This document shows positions 53,385-63,248 of a DNA stretch of 64,000 bases, piece after piece. This stretch comes from G965261775 sp965261775 (GTDB taxonomy: Bacteria > Pseudomonadota > Gammaproteobacteria > Eutrophobiales > Eutrophobiaceae): the NCBI GenBank assembly GCA_965261775.1, contig OZ253477.1, forward strand, positions 248,001 to 312,000. Reading direction: 5' to 3'. A model generated the notes under the pieces. That model saw only the letters and a program-made list of their open reading frames with translations, made no database searches and was not told where the DNA came from. The translations under genes and the position numbers were made by a program. Each line of letters starts with the position of its first letter. Position 1 is the first letter of the stretch.

Positions 53385-55903
53385 TGTCTGAAATTACGAC
53401 AGTCGGCAAATTCGCGGAGGATATCGGCACCTCGATAGAAAAGTTGCAGAAACAACTAGTGGAAGCCGGTTTGCCCAAGAAGGAATGTGATGATGTGATC
53501 AACAATTCTGAAAAATCGAAATTACTTTCCTTCCTAAGAAAACAACATGGCAAGGATGAAAATTCTGAACCGCGCAAGGTTATCCTGCGCCGTAAGACCA
53601 TGAGCGAAATCCAGGTTCCCGTCAGTAGTCAAGGGAGGATGAAGCCGCGTTCGAAAACGATCAATGTTGAAGTTCGCGGGCGGCGTATTTATGCGAAACG
53701 TAGTGCCGTCATTGAGGAAACGCTGAAACGCGAAGAAGAGAGACGGCGAAAAGAACAGGCCATAGCCGAGATGCAGGCATTGGAGAAAGAAGCAAATGCG
53801 GTGGCATCAGAAAAGGCCACCGCAAAACCATCTGTGACGGCAGTTGAGGCGCCCGTTCGGGAAAGCGCTATCCAGGAAGGGGAAAACCAGACTGACGCAG
53901 ATATGCCGCCAGTTGAGGCAGAAAAGGTTGACCCTGTCGCGGAAGTGGAAGCTGATGCCGCTGTTGAACCCACAGGTACTGAATCTCCCAAATCTCCTGA
54001 CGGGAATAAGAAAAACGGACAACAGCCAAGCCGCGGCCGCGAGGAACTTCATGTGGCGACCAAGATTTCGGGACGGCGACGCAAGAAAGCCCGACCCGCG
54101 CTGGCCGTGAGACACTCGGGTGTTCAGCAGCATGGTTTTGAAAAGCCGACGGCACCGATCGTTAAGGAAATCGATATTCCCGAGAGTATTACTGTTTCGG
54201 AACTGGCGCAGCGCATGTCGATTAAAAGTTCCGAAGTGATCAAAATTATGATGGGTCTCGGTAGCATGGTGACGATCAATCAGATGATTGATCAGGATAC
54301 CGCCTCAATCGTAGTTGAGGAGATGGGGCATATTCCCAGGCTGCTTAAGGAAAATGCGCTGGAAGAGGAGATTATCCGGTCGGCGCAGCAGGATGGCGAA
54401 GCATTCAGACGGGCCCCTATTGTGACAATTATGGGACACGTCGATCATGGCAAGACTTCTTTGCTTGATTACATTCGAAGATCAAAGGTGGCCGGTAGTG
54501 AGGCTGGCGGCATCACGCAGCATATCGGCGCCTATCGTGTTGAAACGGATGGCGGTGAAATTACCTTTCTGGATACACCTGGTCATGAGGCCTTTACGGC
54601 GATGCGCGCCCGTGGCGCGAAGGTGACGGACATCGTCGTTGTAGTTGTTGCCGCCGATGACGGTGTTATGCCGCAGACAATAGAGGCAATTACCCATGCC
54701 AGAGCAGGTAATGCTCCCATTATTATCGCGATCAACAAGATTGACAAGGAAGATGCCGACCCGGAGCGGATCAAACAGGCGTTGGCCAAACAGGAGGTCA
54801 TTTCAGAAGACTGGGGTGGCGATACGCAGTTTGTCAACGTGTCGGCGCTGACTGGTCAGGGGGTCAATGATTTGCTTGAGAGCATCATTCTGCAATCAGA
54901 GATTCTTGAGTTGAAAGCGGTGGCGACCGGTCCGGCCTCTGGCGTGGTTATTGAATCGCGTCTGGATAAGTCGCGTGGCCCGATTGCCAGTGTTCTGATA
55001 CAGCAGGGAACCTTGAATAAAGGTGAAGTATTGTTGTCAGGTCATGAATTTGGCCGTGTCCGGGTGATGATTAACGACAAGGGCGATGAAGTCGATAGTG
55101 CTGGTCCCTCAACACCAGTAGAGGTGCTGGGCCTGTCGGGGACGTCTAATGTTGGTGATGAAGTAATCGTTGTGCCGAATGAAAAGAAGGCCAGGGAACT
55201 GGCGCTGTTCCGACAAGGTAAATACCGCGAGACCAGAATGGCGCAACAGACCCCCAAGTTCGAGGATGTTGTTGATCAGATGATGGGAGGTGAGACGGTA
55301 TCGTTGAATCTGTTGATTAAATCCGATGTGCAAGGTTCGGCGGAGGCGTTAACCAACGCATTGACTCGTTTAGGCAATGATGAAGTCAAGGTTAATGTAA
55401 TCAGTAGCGGCGTCGGTGGTATCACCGAGTCGGATATCAATCTGGCCATGACTTCGAATGCCATCGTGATTGGTTTTAATGTCCGCACCGATGCGAGTGC
55501 GGGCAGACTGGCTGATGCCGAGAGTATTGATTTACGCTATTACAGTATCATATATGATGTGATTGATGATATTGAGGCAGCGGCAGAAGGTCTGCTTGCC
55601 CCAAAGCACAGGGAAAATATTATCGGCGTTGCCGAGGTCAGGGAGGTATTCCATTCTCCGAAATTCGGTGATATCGCGGGCTGTATGGTCATTAATGGTT
55701 ATATCAGACGCAGTAATCCTATCCGGGTATTGCGTGATAATATTGTGATCTATGAGGGAGAACTGGAGTCATTACGGCGCTTTAAGGATGATGTCAATGA
55801 AGTGAAATCGGGCATGGACTGCGGTATCGGGGTAAAGAATTACAGCAATGTCAGGGCCGGGGATCAGATTGAGGTCTTTGAGCGTATCAAGAGCAAAACA
55901 TAA
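53384..55903 (+). CDS. infB: Translation initiation factor IF-2
   Basis: 839 residues. N-terminal IF2_N domain (about 1-55), a long Lys/Glu/Ala-rich variable linker (about 100-265), second IF2_N-like domain, then the GTPase core: GHVDHGKT (about 350), DTPGHEAF, NKIDKEDADP. The C-terminal fMet-tRNA-binding domains follow. Overlaps nusA by one base. Confidence 0.97.
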   Translation: MSEITTVGKFAEDIGTSIEKLQKQLVEAGLPKKECDDVINNSEKSKLLSFLRKQHGKDENSEPRKVILRRKTMSEIQVPVSSQGRMKPRSKTINVEVRGRRIYAKRSAVIEETLKREEERRRKEQAIAEMQALEKEANAVASEKATAKPSVTAVEAPVRESAIQEGENQTDADMPPVEAEKVDPVAEVEADAAVEPTGTESPKSPDGNKKNGQQPSRGREELHVATKISGRRRKKARPALAVRHSGVQQHGFEKPTAPIVKEIDIPESITVSELAQRMSIKSSEVIKIMMGLGSMVTINQMIDQDTASIVVEEMGHIPRLLKENALEEEIIRSAQQDGEAFRRAPIVTIMGHVDHGKTSLLDYIRRSKVAGSEAGGITQHIGAYRVETDGGEITFLDTPGHEAFTAMRARGAKVTDIVVVVVAADDGVMPQTIEAITHARAGNAPIIIAINKIDKEDADPERIKQALAKQEVISEDWGGDTQFVNVSALTGQGVNDLLESIILQSEILELKAVATGPASGVVIESRLDKSRGPIASVLIQQGTLNKGEVLLSGHEFGRVRVMINDKGDEVDSAGPSTPVEVLGLSGTSNVGDEVIVVPNEKKARELALFRQGKYRETRMAQQTPKFEDVVDQMMGGETVSLNLLIKSDVQGSAEALTNALTRLGNDEVKVNVISSGVGGITESDINLAMTSNAIVIGFNVRTDASAGRLADAESIDLRYYSIIYDVIDDIEAAAEGLLAPKHRENIIGVAEVREVFHSPKFGDIAGCMVINGYIRRSNPIRVLRDNIVIYEGELESLRRFKDDVNEVKSGMDCGIGVKNYSNVRAGDQIEVFERIKSKT

Positions 55904-55919
55904 ACGCCGGTAGTAGACC

Positions 55920-56267
55920 ATGCCAAGAGAATTCGGACGAAATCAGCGGGTGGCGCCGTTCATTAAGAGGGAATTGTCTGTCCTGATTCAACGCGAATTT
56001 CCCGTATGCCAATACGGCATTATCACGGTGAATCATGTGGATGTCGCCGCCGATTTAAAAAATGCGGACGTTTATATTACCCTGCTGGCGGATAATAAGG
56101 CGCGTGAACCCCTGATCGCGATTTTGAATAAACACACGGGACGTTTCCGTTATGAGATTTCCCGCGTTATGACCGCAAAATATGTTCCGTCATTACATTT
56201 CAAATACGATGAACCCGCGGAGCGTGCCCGGCGGTTGACGGATATTATTGATTCTTTTGCGCATTGA
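55920..56267 (+). CDS. rbfA: Ribosome-binding factor A
   Basis: 115 residues, KH-type fold: QRVAPFIKRELSVLIQREFP, DLKNADVYITLLAD and KYVPSLHFKYDEPAERA. Acts in 16S rRNA 5'-end maturation. 16 bases after infB. Confidence 0.93.
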   Translation: MPREFGRNQRVAPFIKRELSVLIQREFPVCQYGIITVNHVDVAADLKNADVYITLLADNKAREPLIAILNKHTGRFRYEISRVMTAKYVPSLHFKYDEPAERARRLTDIIDSFAH

Positions 56268-57201
56268 GTCTGGCAGCCAGGCAAAAAAAAGGCGGGATGT
56301 CAGTGGTCTTCTGGTGCTGGATAAACCCGCCGGTATGAGTTCAAATGCGGTGTTGCAATATGTCAAACGGCTGTATCATGCCAAAAAGGCGGGACATACC
56401 GGGAGCCTTGACGTACTCGCGACTGGTCTGTTACCGATTTGTCTCGGAGAGGCGACGAAAATAGCGGGCTATCTGCTGGAGTCGAACAAGGTTTATCAGG
56501 CCTGTGGTTTGCTGGGTGTGACGACGTCGACCGGGGATGCGTCCGGCACCATCACCGGAAAAAAACGGGTAGCGGGTATCACGCGTTCCAATATTGAAAG
56601 GGTCTTGCGTGATTTTATCGGTGAGATTGAGCAAGTTCCGCCGATGTATTCGGCACTCAAACGTGGCGGCAAACGTTTGTATGAACTGGCCTACAAAGGT
56701 ATTGAAGTAGAACGTGCGCCAAGATCGGTTACTGTCGGACGGTTGGAGTTGATCGCGTATAATTGTCCCGAATTTGAAATAGAAGTGTCCTGTTCAAAGG
56801 GCACCTATATAAGGGTATTGTGCGAGGATATCGGTCGCCGTCTGGGGCCGGGAGCGCATGTGTTAAATTTGCGTCGATTGTGTTGCGGCCCTTTTATCGA
56901 GTCGCAGGGAGTGACCCCCGAACAGCTTGAGCGGGCGTCAGAAGAAGGGAAAGCGGCGCTGGATACACTGTTATTGCCGATGGATACCGCTTTGACGGAT
57001 TATCCTGCAGTTTATATATCGGAGGCCGCCGCGCATGATCTTTATCAGGGGCGAGTGGTGACGGCACCGGATTTGCCAAAATCCGGTCATTTGCGCCTTT
57101 ATGATCATTCGGAAGTGTTTATGGGGCTGGGATTTGTGACACAGGATTGGCGCGTTGCTCCCAAACGTCTTATTAAAAGAGCAAAAATCAGGGAAACATA
57201 A
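56263..57201 (+). CDS. truB: tRNA pseudouridine(55) synthase
   Basis: About 312 residues. Catalytic Asp is in GHTGSLDVLATGLLPICLGEATK; other signatures: DKPAGMSSN, VPPMYSALKRGGKRLYELA and SKGTYIRVLCEDIG. Makes pseudouridine 55 in the tRNA T loop. The start is uncertain: the family N-terminus fits best with ATT at 56263, overlapping the rbfA stop (ATTGA), or TTG at 56257 or 56248; no ATG or GTG lies in this frame there. Confidence 0.92.
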   Translation: MESGSQAKKRRDVSGLLVLDKPAGMSSNAVLQYVKRLYHAKKAGHTGSLDVLATGLLPICLGEATKIAGYLLESNKVYQACGLLGVTTSTGDASGTITGKKRVAGITRSNIERVLRDFIGEIEQVPPMYSALKRGGKRLYELAYKGIEVERAPRSVTVGRLELIAYNCPEFEIEVSCSKGTYIRVLCEDIGRRLGPGAHVLNLRRLCCGPFIESQGVTPEQLERASEEGKAALDTLLLPMDTALTDYPAVYISEAAAHDLYQGRVVTAPDLPKSGHLRLYDHSEVFMGLGFVTQDWRVAPKRLIKRAKIRET

Positions 57202-57296
57202 TGGTTATATTTTTTGCTTGTCACGATTGTCTGATGCACGTAAAATGAGCGTCAGATTTTTATGATACGGAATCAAGTTTCAGGAGAGTTTCAATA

Positions 57297-57566
57297 ATGT
57301 CATTAAGCCATGAGCAGAAGGCTGAAATAATGGGAGATTACCAGCGCAGTGCTGGTGATACCGGTTCCCCCGAAGTGCAAGTAGCGTTGCTGACGTCCCG
57401 TATTAACGACTTGTCGGGGCATTTTAAGGTACATAGTAAAGATCATCATTCAAGACAGGGACTGTTGCGTATGGTGAACCAACGCCGTAAATTGCTTGAC
57501 TATCTCAAAAATAAGGATATCAATCGCTATCGAGATTTGATTGTTCAACTGGGTCTGCGTAAATAG
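57297..57566 (+). CDS. rpsO: 30S ribosomal protein S15
   Basis: 89 residues, normal length: GDTGSPEVQVALLTSRINDLSGHF and HSRQGLLRMVNQRRKLLDYL. Primary 16S rRNA binding protein. A GGAG-type ribosome site is at 57283-57286. Confidence 0.97.
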   Translation: MSLSHEQKAEIMGDYQRSAGDTGSPEVQVALLTSRINDLSGHFKVHSKDHHSRQGLLRMVNQRRKLLDYLKNKDINRYRDLIVQLGLRK

Positions 57567-57659
57567 TTTCAGTTTGTCAGTGTGCGCCGTCAATCATCGA
57601 ATCTGCAAGAATTTTCATTTCTTTGTAATTAATTAACATTTCACTATCAGGAAAAGGTC

Positions 57660-59744
57660 ATGAATGCGGCAAAAAAAGAGTTTCAGTTTGGTCATCAAAC
57701 AATCATTTTGGAAACGGGTAAAATCGCTAGACAGGCATCTGGCGCGGTCATGGTTAGTATGGGTGATACGGTAGTATTGGTAAGTTGCGTCGCGAATAAA
57801 AAAGCGGATGAAGAACGGGGTTTTTTCCCGTTAACTGTAGATTATCAGGAAAAAACCTATGCGGCGGGCAAGATCCCGGGTGGGTTTTTCAGGCGCGAAG
57901 GGCGACCTTCAGAGAAGGAAACATTGACCTGCCGTCTGATTGACCGGCCGATTCGCCCGCTTTTCCCCAAGGGTTTCAAAAATGAAGTCCAGATTATTGC
58001 CACCGTGTTATCGCTTGACCCGGATGTTGACCCGGATATTCCAGCCATCATCGGGGCATCGGCCTCAGTCTGCCTTGCCGGGCTTCCTTTCAGCGGTCCG
58101 GTCGGTGCGGCCAGAGTGGGTTATAAGGATGGTCGGTATTTATTAAACCCCGCCTTTGGAGATTTGGAAGATTCCGAACTGAATCTGGTTGTTGCCGGTA
58201 CCGATTCGTCGGTATTGATGGTGGAATCCGAAGCGAAGCAATTGTCGGAAGAGGTAATGCTGGGTGCGGTCATGTTTGGTCATGAGCAATTTCAGACCGT
58301 GATAGAGAATATCAAGGCATTGGTGAAAGAAGCCAATGTCGAACTCTGGGACTGGACGCCGCTAGAAAAGGACGATGCCCTTGAGAGCGGAGTCCAGACA
58401 CGCGCAGAAGCCCTGATCGGCGAGGCGTACAGTATTCAGAACAAACTTGAGCGAAAGGAACGCCTTAGTGAAATCAGGAGTGAAGTGATTGAAACCATGA
58501 CGCAGGATGAGGAACCGCAATGGTCTGCTATCCAGATCGCTGATGCGATTGATGCCTTAGAAAGCCATATTGTCCGTAACAGTATCCTGTCCGGGGAAAA
58601 CAGAGTTGACGGACGTGATTCAAAGTCAATACGTCCGATACATGTGGAGACTGGTATTCTACCGCGCACCCACGGTTCGGCCTTGTTCACACGCGGTGAA
58701 ACCCAGGCGCTGGTGATTGTCACGCTAGGGACACAACGCGATGCGCAAATTATTGATGCGATTGAGGGCGAACGTAAAGAGCCCTTTATGTTTCACTATA
58801 ATTTTCCGCCTTTTTGTGTGGGTGAAACCGGTCGCGTCGGTTCGCCGAAGCGGCGAGAGATCGGTCATGGTCGATTGGCGAAACGCGGTATTCTGGGCGT
58901 GATGCCGGATATGAGTGATTATCCTTATTCTATTCGTATCGTATCGGAGATCACCGAGTCCAACGGATCAAGCTCAATGGCGTCGGTATGTGGTAGTAGT
59001 CTGGCTCTGATGGATGCCGGGGTCGCGCTTACAGCACCGGTGGCGGGGATCGCGATGGGACTGGTCAAAGAAGGAGATAAGTTTGTCGTATTGTCGGACA
59101 TTATGGGCGATGAGGATCATCTGGGCGATATGGATTTCAAGGTCGCCGGTTCCGATGCGGGGATTACCGCCTTGCAGATGGATATCAAGATTAACGGTAT
59201 TACCAGAGAGATTATGGAAGTCGCATTACGGCAGGCGAGGGAAGGGCGCTTGCATATTCTGGGCAAGATGAATGAAGTTTTGCCTAGCCATAAAGAGGAG
59301 TTGTCGGAGTTTGCCCCGCGTATTACGACAATCAAAATTAACCCGGAAAAAATCCGTGATGTGATCGGCAAAGGCGGTGCAACGATCCGCGCGATTACGG
59401 AAAAGACCAATACGACGATTGATATTGAGGATGACGGTACCGTCAAAATTTCCGCCACGGATAAGACGGCATGTGATGAGGCGTTGGAACAGATTAAGCA
59501 GCTCACCGCGGATATTGAAGTCGGCAAAATTTATGAAGGCCGTGTTGCCCGCCTGATGGATTTCGGTGCGTTTGTCAATATTCTGCCTGGCAAGGATGGT
59601 CTGGTGCATATCTCGCAGATTTGTGAGGAGCGTGTTGAAAACGTCAGCGACAAGCTCTGCGAAGGTGAAATGATACAGGTGAAGGTGCTTGAAGTAGACA
59701 GGCAAGGACGTGTCCGTCTGAGCATGAAGGCCGTTAATGAATAA
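57660..59744 (+). CDS. pnp: Polyribonucleotide nucleotidyltransferase (PNPase)
   Basis: 694 residues. Two RNase PH domains (about 5-225 and 305-545), a linking all-helical domain, a KH domain (INPEKIRDVIGKGGATIRAI, about 555-610) and an S1 domain (GRVARLMDFGAFVNILPGKDGLVHIS, about 622-690). Phosphorolytic 3'-5' mRNA decay, part of the degradosome. 93 bases after rpsO, as usual. Confidence 0.97.
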   Translation: MNAAKKEFQFGHQTIILETGKIARQASGAVMVSMGDTVVLVSCVANKKADEERGFFPLTVDYQEKTYAAGKIPGGFFRREGRPSEKETLTCRLIDRPIRPLFPKGFKNEVQIIATVLSLDPDVDPDIPAIIGASASVCLAGLPFSGPVGAARVGYKDGRYLLNPAFGDLEDSELNLVVAGTDSSVLMVESEAKQLSEEVMLGAVMFGHEQFQTVIENIKALVKEANVELWDWTPLEKDDALESGVQTRAEALIGEAYSIQNKLERKERLSEIRSEVIETMTQDEEPQWSAIQIADAIDALESHIVRNSILSGENRVDGRDSKSIRPIHVETGILPRTHGSALFTRGETQALVIVTLGTQRDAQIIDAIEGERKEPFMFHYNFPPFCVGETGRVGSPKRREIGHGRLAKRGILGVMPDMSDYPYSIRIVSEITESNGSSSMASVCGSSLALMDAGVALTAPVAGIAMGLVKEGDKFVVLSDIMGDEDHLGDMDFKVAGSDAGITALQMDIKINGITREIMEVALRQAREGRLHILGKMNEVLPSHKEELSEFAPRITTIKINPEKIRDVIGKGGATIRAITEKTNTTIDIEDDGTVKISATDKTACDEALEQIKQLTADIEVGKIYEGRVARLMDFGAFVNILPGKDGLVHISQICEERVENVSDKLCEGEMIQVKVLEVDRQGRVRLSMKAVNE

Positions 59745-59813
59745 ACGATGCCAGATTGATTGATGATCTGATAATTGCATCCGGCCTGATACGGTTTATC
59801 GCCGGGCGGGCAT

Positions 59814-61580
59814 TTATTTTTTCAACACAAAGGTCAGTATTTCATCCCCCGTTTTATAATCGTACAACTGGTTTCCGCCTGCGGCGACGGTAATATATTG
59901 TTTACCGTCAAGACGGTAGCTGATCGGCGGGGCATTAACACCATATTCAGCCTTGTAATGCCATAATAATTCACCGGTATCGGCATGGAAAGCGTTGAAA
60001 CGTCCGTTCCCTTCGCCACTGAAGACAATATTACCCGCGGTTGTTAGTACACCGCCCACCATGGGTTCATCTATGCGGTTCTGCCAAACTACTTTGCCGG
60101 TGCGTACATTGATTGCCGTCAAGGTCCCCCAGTCCGGTTCATCGGCTTTCTGGAAGAAGGTATAACTTTTCCAGGGGCGCCCAGGCTTTGGTGTCAACGG
60201 GCGCGAAGTAAAAATTGAAGGCTGATAGGTTCCGGCGATATAGACCCGTTCGGTGTTCGGGTTATAGGACACGGGCGACCACGAGGTGGCGCCCAATGTT
60301 CCAGGTACAATGCGTGTCCCTGTTTCGGAGGGAAGGGCAAACAGGTTTTCCTGTCTTACAAAGGGTTCCGATTTTCGGATCAGACTTCCGGTTTCGCGAT
60401 CATGAACAAAAAACCAGCCTAGTTTGCTGGCCTGTCCCACGGCTTTGACGTCTTTACCAGCATCCTGATAGTTGAATAATACTGGCGGACTAGCGACATC
60501 GTAACCCCAACGATCATGCGGCACCTGCTGATAATACCAGCGCAATTTTCCGGTTTTTAGTTCCAGCGCGACCAGACTGACAGTATATAAATTATCGCCC
60601 GGGCGGGTAGACCCGTCCATCTGCGGAGAAGGATTCCCCGTGCCGATATACATTAGCCCCAATTCGGGGTCAATTGCCGGTGTCGTCCAGATGGAGCCGC
60701 CACCCAGACGCCATGTATCCGAATATTCCTGGTAGGCTTTCTGCTCTTTCTTGATATTGCGATTCAATTTCGGGCCGTAATCAAGTTGTATCGTCCATGT
60801 GCCTTCCCAGCCTTTCGACGGTACACTGTACCAGCGCCAGAGTTCCTCGCCACTTTCGGCGTCATAGGCCGCCAGAAATCCGCGAAGACCATGATTCCCG
60901 CCAGAAAAGCTACCGACGGACAGAATCGATTCACCATCCTTTTCCTGCTCAAGGTGCAGGCCGTAACCAGCACCGGTGATGCCAATATAGACAATGCCCT
61001 CAAAGAATTGCGGGGCGAGGTTGGCACTGTAGCCAGTCTGCCCTGTCTGCACCGCCCCTTCAAATTCCTCAATGTCCATGGTGGCCTGTATAATCTCGGC
61101 ATTGCCAGAGGATGTATCGGCAATCGTCCTGTCCCAGAGGACTTTACCGCTTGTTTTATCCAGCGCGATAAGGCGTCCGTCAATGGTCACGGTGAAGATT
61201 TTTCCGTCCCCGGTGGCAGCCCCGCGATTGGCAGGGCCACAACAGAAGCGCCAGCTTTTCAATATATGTTTGTAACGCCAGATCTCCTTGCCAGTGGCGG
61301 CGTCCAAAGCAATCACATCATTAAACGGTGCTGTAATATACATAATGCCGTCTTTCACCAGCGGGCTTGTCTGAAAAGTTCCTTTTTTGCCGGTTTTATA
61401 TTTCCAGGCGAGCTTCAGTCTGGCAACATTGTCGGACGTGATTTGTTTTAGCGGACTAAAACGCTGATTGTCGTATCGATAACCATATATTGACCATTCC
61501 GTATCCAAAGGGATATCTCTAGCGGCACAGGTAACCGGGAGCAATAACAATAAAGCAAAAATATATTTGATTGATGTCAT
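59814..61580 (-). CDS. PQQ-dependent alcohol dehydrogenase-like protein with altered active site
   Basis: 588 residues, periplasmic beta-propeller with a signal peptide (cleavage near CAA-RD, about residue 20). Propeller 'tryptophan-docking' strands (TGKEIWRY, SGEELWRW, TGKVVWQN) and the vicinal FCCGPANRG pair are kept. The active-site segment reads PHDRWGYDVASPPVLF: Gly359 stands where XoxF has the catalytic Asp351, while Asp361 matches the lanthanide Asp353. Thus it is not a standard methanol dehydrogenase. Either the remaining Asp is used in a different subfamily, or the protein is inactive or has another role. No partner cytochrome or xoxJ is nearby. Divergent from a lipoprotein gene. Confidence 0.82.
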   Translation of the reverse strand: MTSIKYIFALLLLLPVTCAARDIPLDTEWSIYGYRYDNQRFSPLKQITSDNVARLKLAWKYKTGKKGTFQTSPLVKDGIMYITAPFNDVIALDAATGKEIWRYKHILKSWRFCCGPANRGAATGDGKIFTVTIDGRLIALDKTSGKVLWDRTIADTSSGNAEIIQATMDIEEFEGAVQTGQTGYSANLAPQFFEGIVYIGITGAGYGLHLEQEKDGESILSVGSFSGGNHGLRGFLAAYDAESGEELWRWYSVPSKGWEGTWTIQLDYGPKLNRNIKKEQKAYQEYSDTWRLGGGSIWTTPAIDPELGLMYIGTGNPSPQMDGSTRPGDNLYTVSLVALELKTGKLRWYYQQVPHDRWGYDVASPPVLFNYQDAGKDVKAVGQASKLGWFFVHDRETGSLIRKSEPFVRQENLFALPSETGTRIVPGTLGATSWSPVSYNPNTERVYIAGTYQPSIFTSRPLTPKPGRPWKSYTFFQKADEPDWGTLTAINVRTGKVVWQNRIDEPMVGGVLTTAGNIVFSGEGNGRFNAFHADTGELLWHYKAEYGVNAPPISYRLDGKQYITVAAGGNQLYDYKTGDEILTFVLKK

Positions 61581-61650
61581 GGTTTTTCCATAATGAATAA
61601 AATACTGCCAAATCTATACAGGGGCTGTTTTAAATTTTAGTGAAATATAA

Positions 61651-62397
61651 ATGAACAACAGGCTCAAACTCAAAATTTTTCCACGATACGCGTGTTTTAT
61701 TTTACTTTGTTGCCTGATTTTATCAGGCGCCTGTTCCAGGCGGAACGCGTCTTACTTTCCGTTAAACGCGGGGTATAAATGGCAGTATGACATCAGACAG
61801 AAAACGCGGGACGGTCTGATCAGGCAGAAGTATATCCTGAGCAATCTGGGTGAAAGCATACTGGATAAACAGACTGTTTTTTTACGTCATACGCTTGATG
61901 GTACCGCCTTGTATTATTCCGTCTCAGACAGGGAAATCGTCTACCTTGGGTACAGTAAAAACAACGCGCTTGTGCCAGAGTTCAAAAAAGACAGGCAGAT
62001 CGTCATCCGCAAACCGGTGGTGGTCAATACGCAGTGGGAACAGTCGACAATGACCCGACTGTTGAAGAAAATTATGCCGTCACAAAAAACCGAATCCGGA
62101 ATCGTTGCCAGAATTCCGTTGCAAGTAAAGATTGAATCTCTGAACGAGACTGTCAGGGTCCCCGCCGGTCGTTTTGAGCAGTGTATGAAGATCACGATGA
62201 TTGGTTCAGCTTACAAGGATACGGGAGATTATACCGGTTTAACCGTTGTCAGCGTTAAACAGACAAAGTGGTATGCGAAGGGTGTGGGGTTGATCAAGAT
62301 GGAACGTCTGGAAACAGCGCAAAGCGAAGCGCTAGATGGCGGCTCCCTGTCACTCGAACTGGTCAATTTTGACACCGGTCAAGCCAGTTTCTTATAG
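61651..62397 (+). CDS. Unknown lipoprotein
   Basis: 248 residues. The N-terminus has a hydrophobic segment ending in LILSGACSRR, a lipobox-like site with Cys28 as the probable lipidated residue. The rest is soluble and beta-rich: YFPLNAGYKWQYDI, YSVSDREIVYLGYS and VRVPAGRFEQCMKI; the phrase YFPLNAGYKWQY and the VPAGRF-x-x-C segment occur in several uncharacterised lipoproteins. Function unknown. Divergent from the PQQ dehydrogenase gene by 70 bases. Confidence 0.7.
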   Translation: MNNRLKLKIFPRYACFILLCCLILSGACSRRNASYFPLNAGYKWQYDIRQKTRDGLIRQKYILSNLGESILDKQTVFLRHTLDGTALYYSVSDREIVYLGYSKNNALVPEFKKDRQIVIRKPVVVNTQWEQSTMTRLLKKIMPSQKTESGIVARIPLQVKIESLNETVRVPAGRFEQCMKITMIGSAYKDTGDYTGLTVVSVKQTKWYAKGVGLIKMERLETAQSEALDGGSLSLELVNFDTGQASFL

Positions 62398-62406
62398 TGT
62401 AAGTAT

Positions 62407-63165
62407 TTACCGGTTTGTGTTTGAGTCAATAATGTTTCTCAGTAATTTTTTGGCCTCCCGGAGGCAGCAATAAAGTGTCTTCCCGAAACGGAGCCACAAA
62501 TCATGGATTCGGGCGCTAACGGAATATTTGATACTTTTGCGGTCAAGGGCGAATTGAGTGAAAAATATAAACCATTTCCTCTGGGCAAAAAAATGTCCCT
62601 GACGTGGTGCCAGAAAGATACGTTTATGCGAGTGTTCTACGAGCGTGATATCGTGGAACTGATTTTTTCCCAGACTTTCTGAGACAATTTGTGCATAAAG
62701 CTCAAGACCTTGTCGGTGCGGTATCAGTATGGCGTGTGCACCGAGCATATTATAAATCCTGAAAAATGTTTCATTATAATCCCGGACATCCCGATGATGA
62801 TTAAAGCGTTGAAGCGACGGTAATAGTTTCTGGTCATAATTGCTGCCGCCGAGATAGATCAAGTCGGTCTCTTCCGGTATATCAAATTGATCCGGCAACG
62901 GACGTATTAACGTGGCGTCGTCTTCCAGAATGATGCACGGAATATTTTGATCTTCCCTTATTTTGTGCAGTAATTTTTGCGTGGCAAGGTTAATCCTGTT
63001 CCACCTGAAAGCTGCCAGCCCGGCCTCTCGTAATTCTTCATCAACCTGATCATTGACAAGGTAATAGGTCATACCGAGCGTGGACAGCATGTGTTTTATA
63101 CGGGTTGTCCTGCTGGAATGCCCGTTCAGGACATAAACGGGTACCTCCATCGGTTTGATACGCAC
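62407..63165 (-). CDS. Glycosyltransferase family 25 (LPS-type)
   Basis: 252 residues (a start at ATG 63150, MEVPVYVLNG, fits the family better). Shares the GT25 pattern: a sugar-nucleotide-binding start with VYVLNGHSSRTTRIKHML, the conserved ILEDDATL (Asp residues in the metal site), and a C-terminal SLGKNQFHDITLVEHS. Such enzymes add galactose- or glucose-type residues to lipooligosaccharide or proteins. The C-terminal part is Lys/Arg-rich and may touch the membrane. Acceptor unknown. Confidence 0.82.
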   Translation of the reverse strand: MRIKPMEVPVYVLNGHSSRTTRIKHMLSTLGMTYYLVNDQVDEELREAGLAAFRWNRINLATQKLLHKIREDQNIPCIILEDDATLIRPLPDQFDIPEETDLIYLGGSNYDQKLLPSLQRFNHHRDVRDYNETFFRIYNMLGAHAILIPHRQGLELYAQIVSESLGKNQFHDITLVEHSHKRIFLAPRQGHFFAQRKWFIFFTQFALDRKSIKYSVSARIHDLWLRFGKTLYCCLREAKKLLRNIIDSNTNR

Positions 63166-63248
63166 GTATTAATTTCTCTCTTTAATGGTTTAGAAGAATT
63201 TTTAATTTAGAAATCTTTGCCATATAGGCAAGAGGATGTTTTTTCGCC

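Noticed and set aside
59745..59813. Possible terminator between pnp and the PQQ dehydrogenase gene
   Set aside because: The CCGGC/GCCGG pair is five bases with a long loop; too weak to call.
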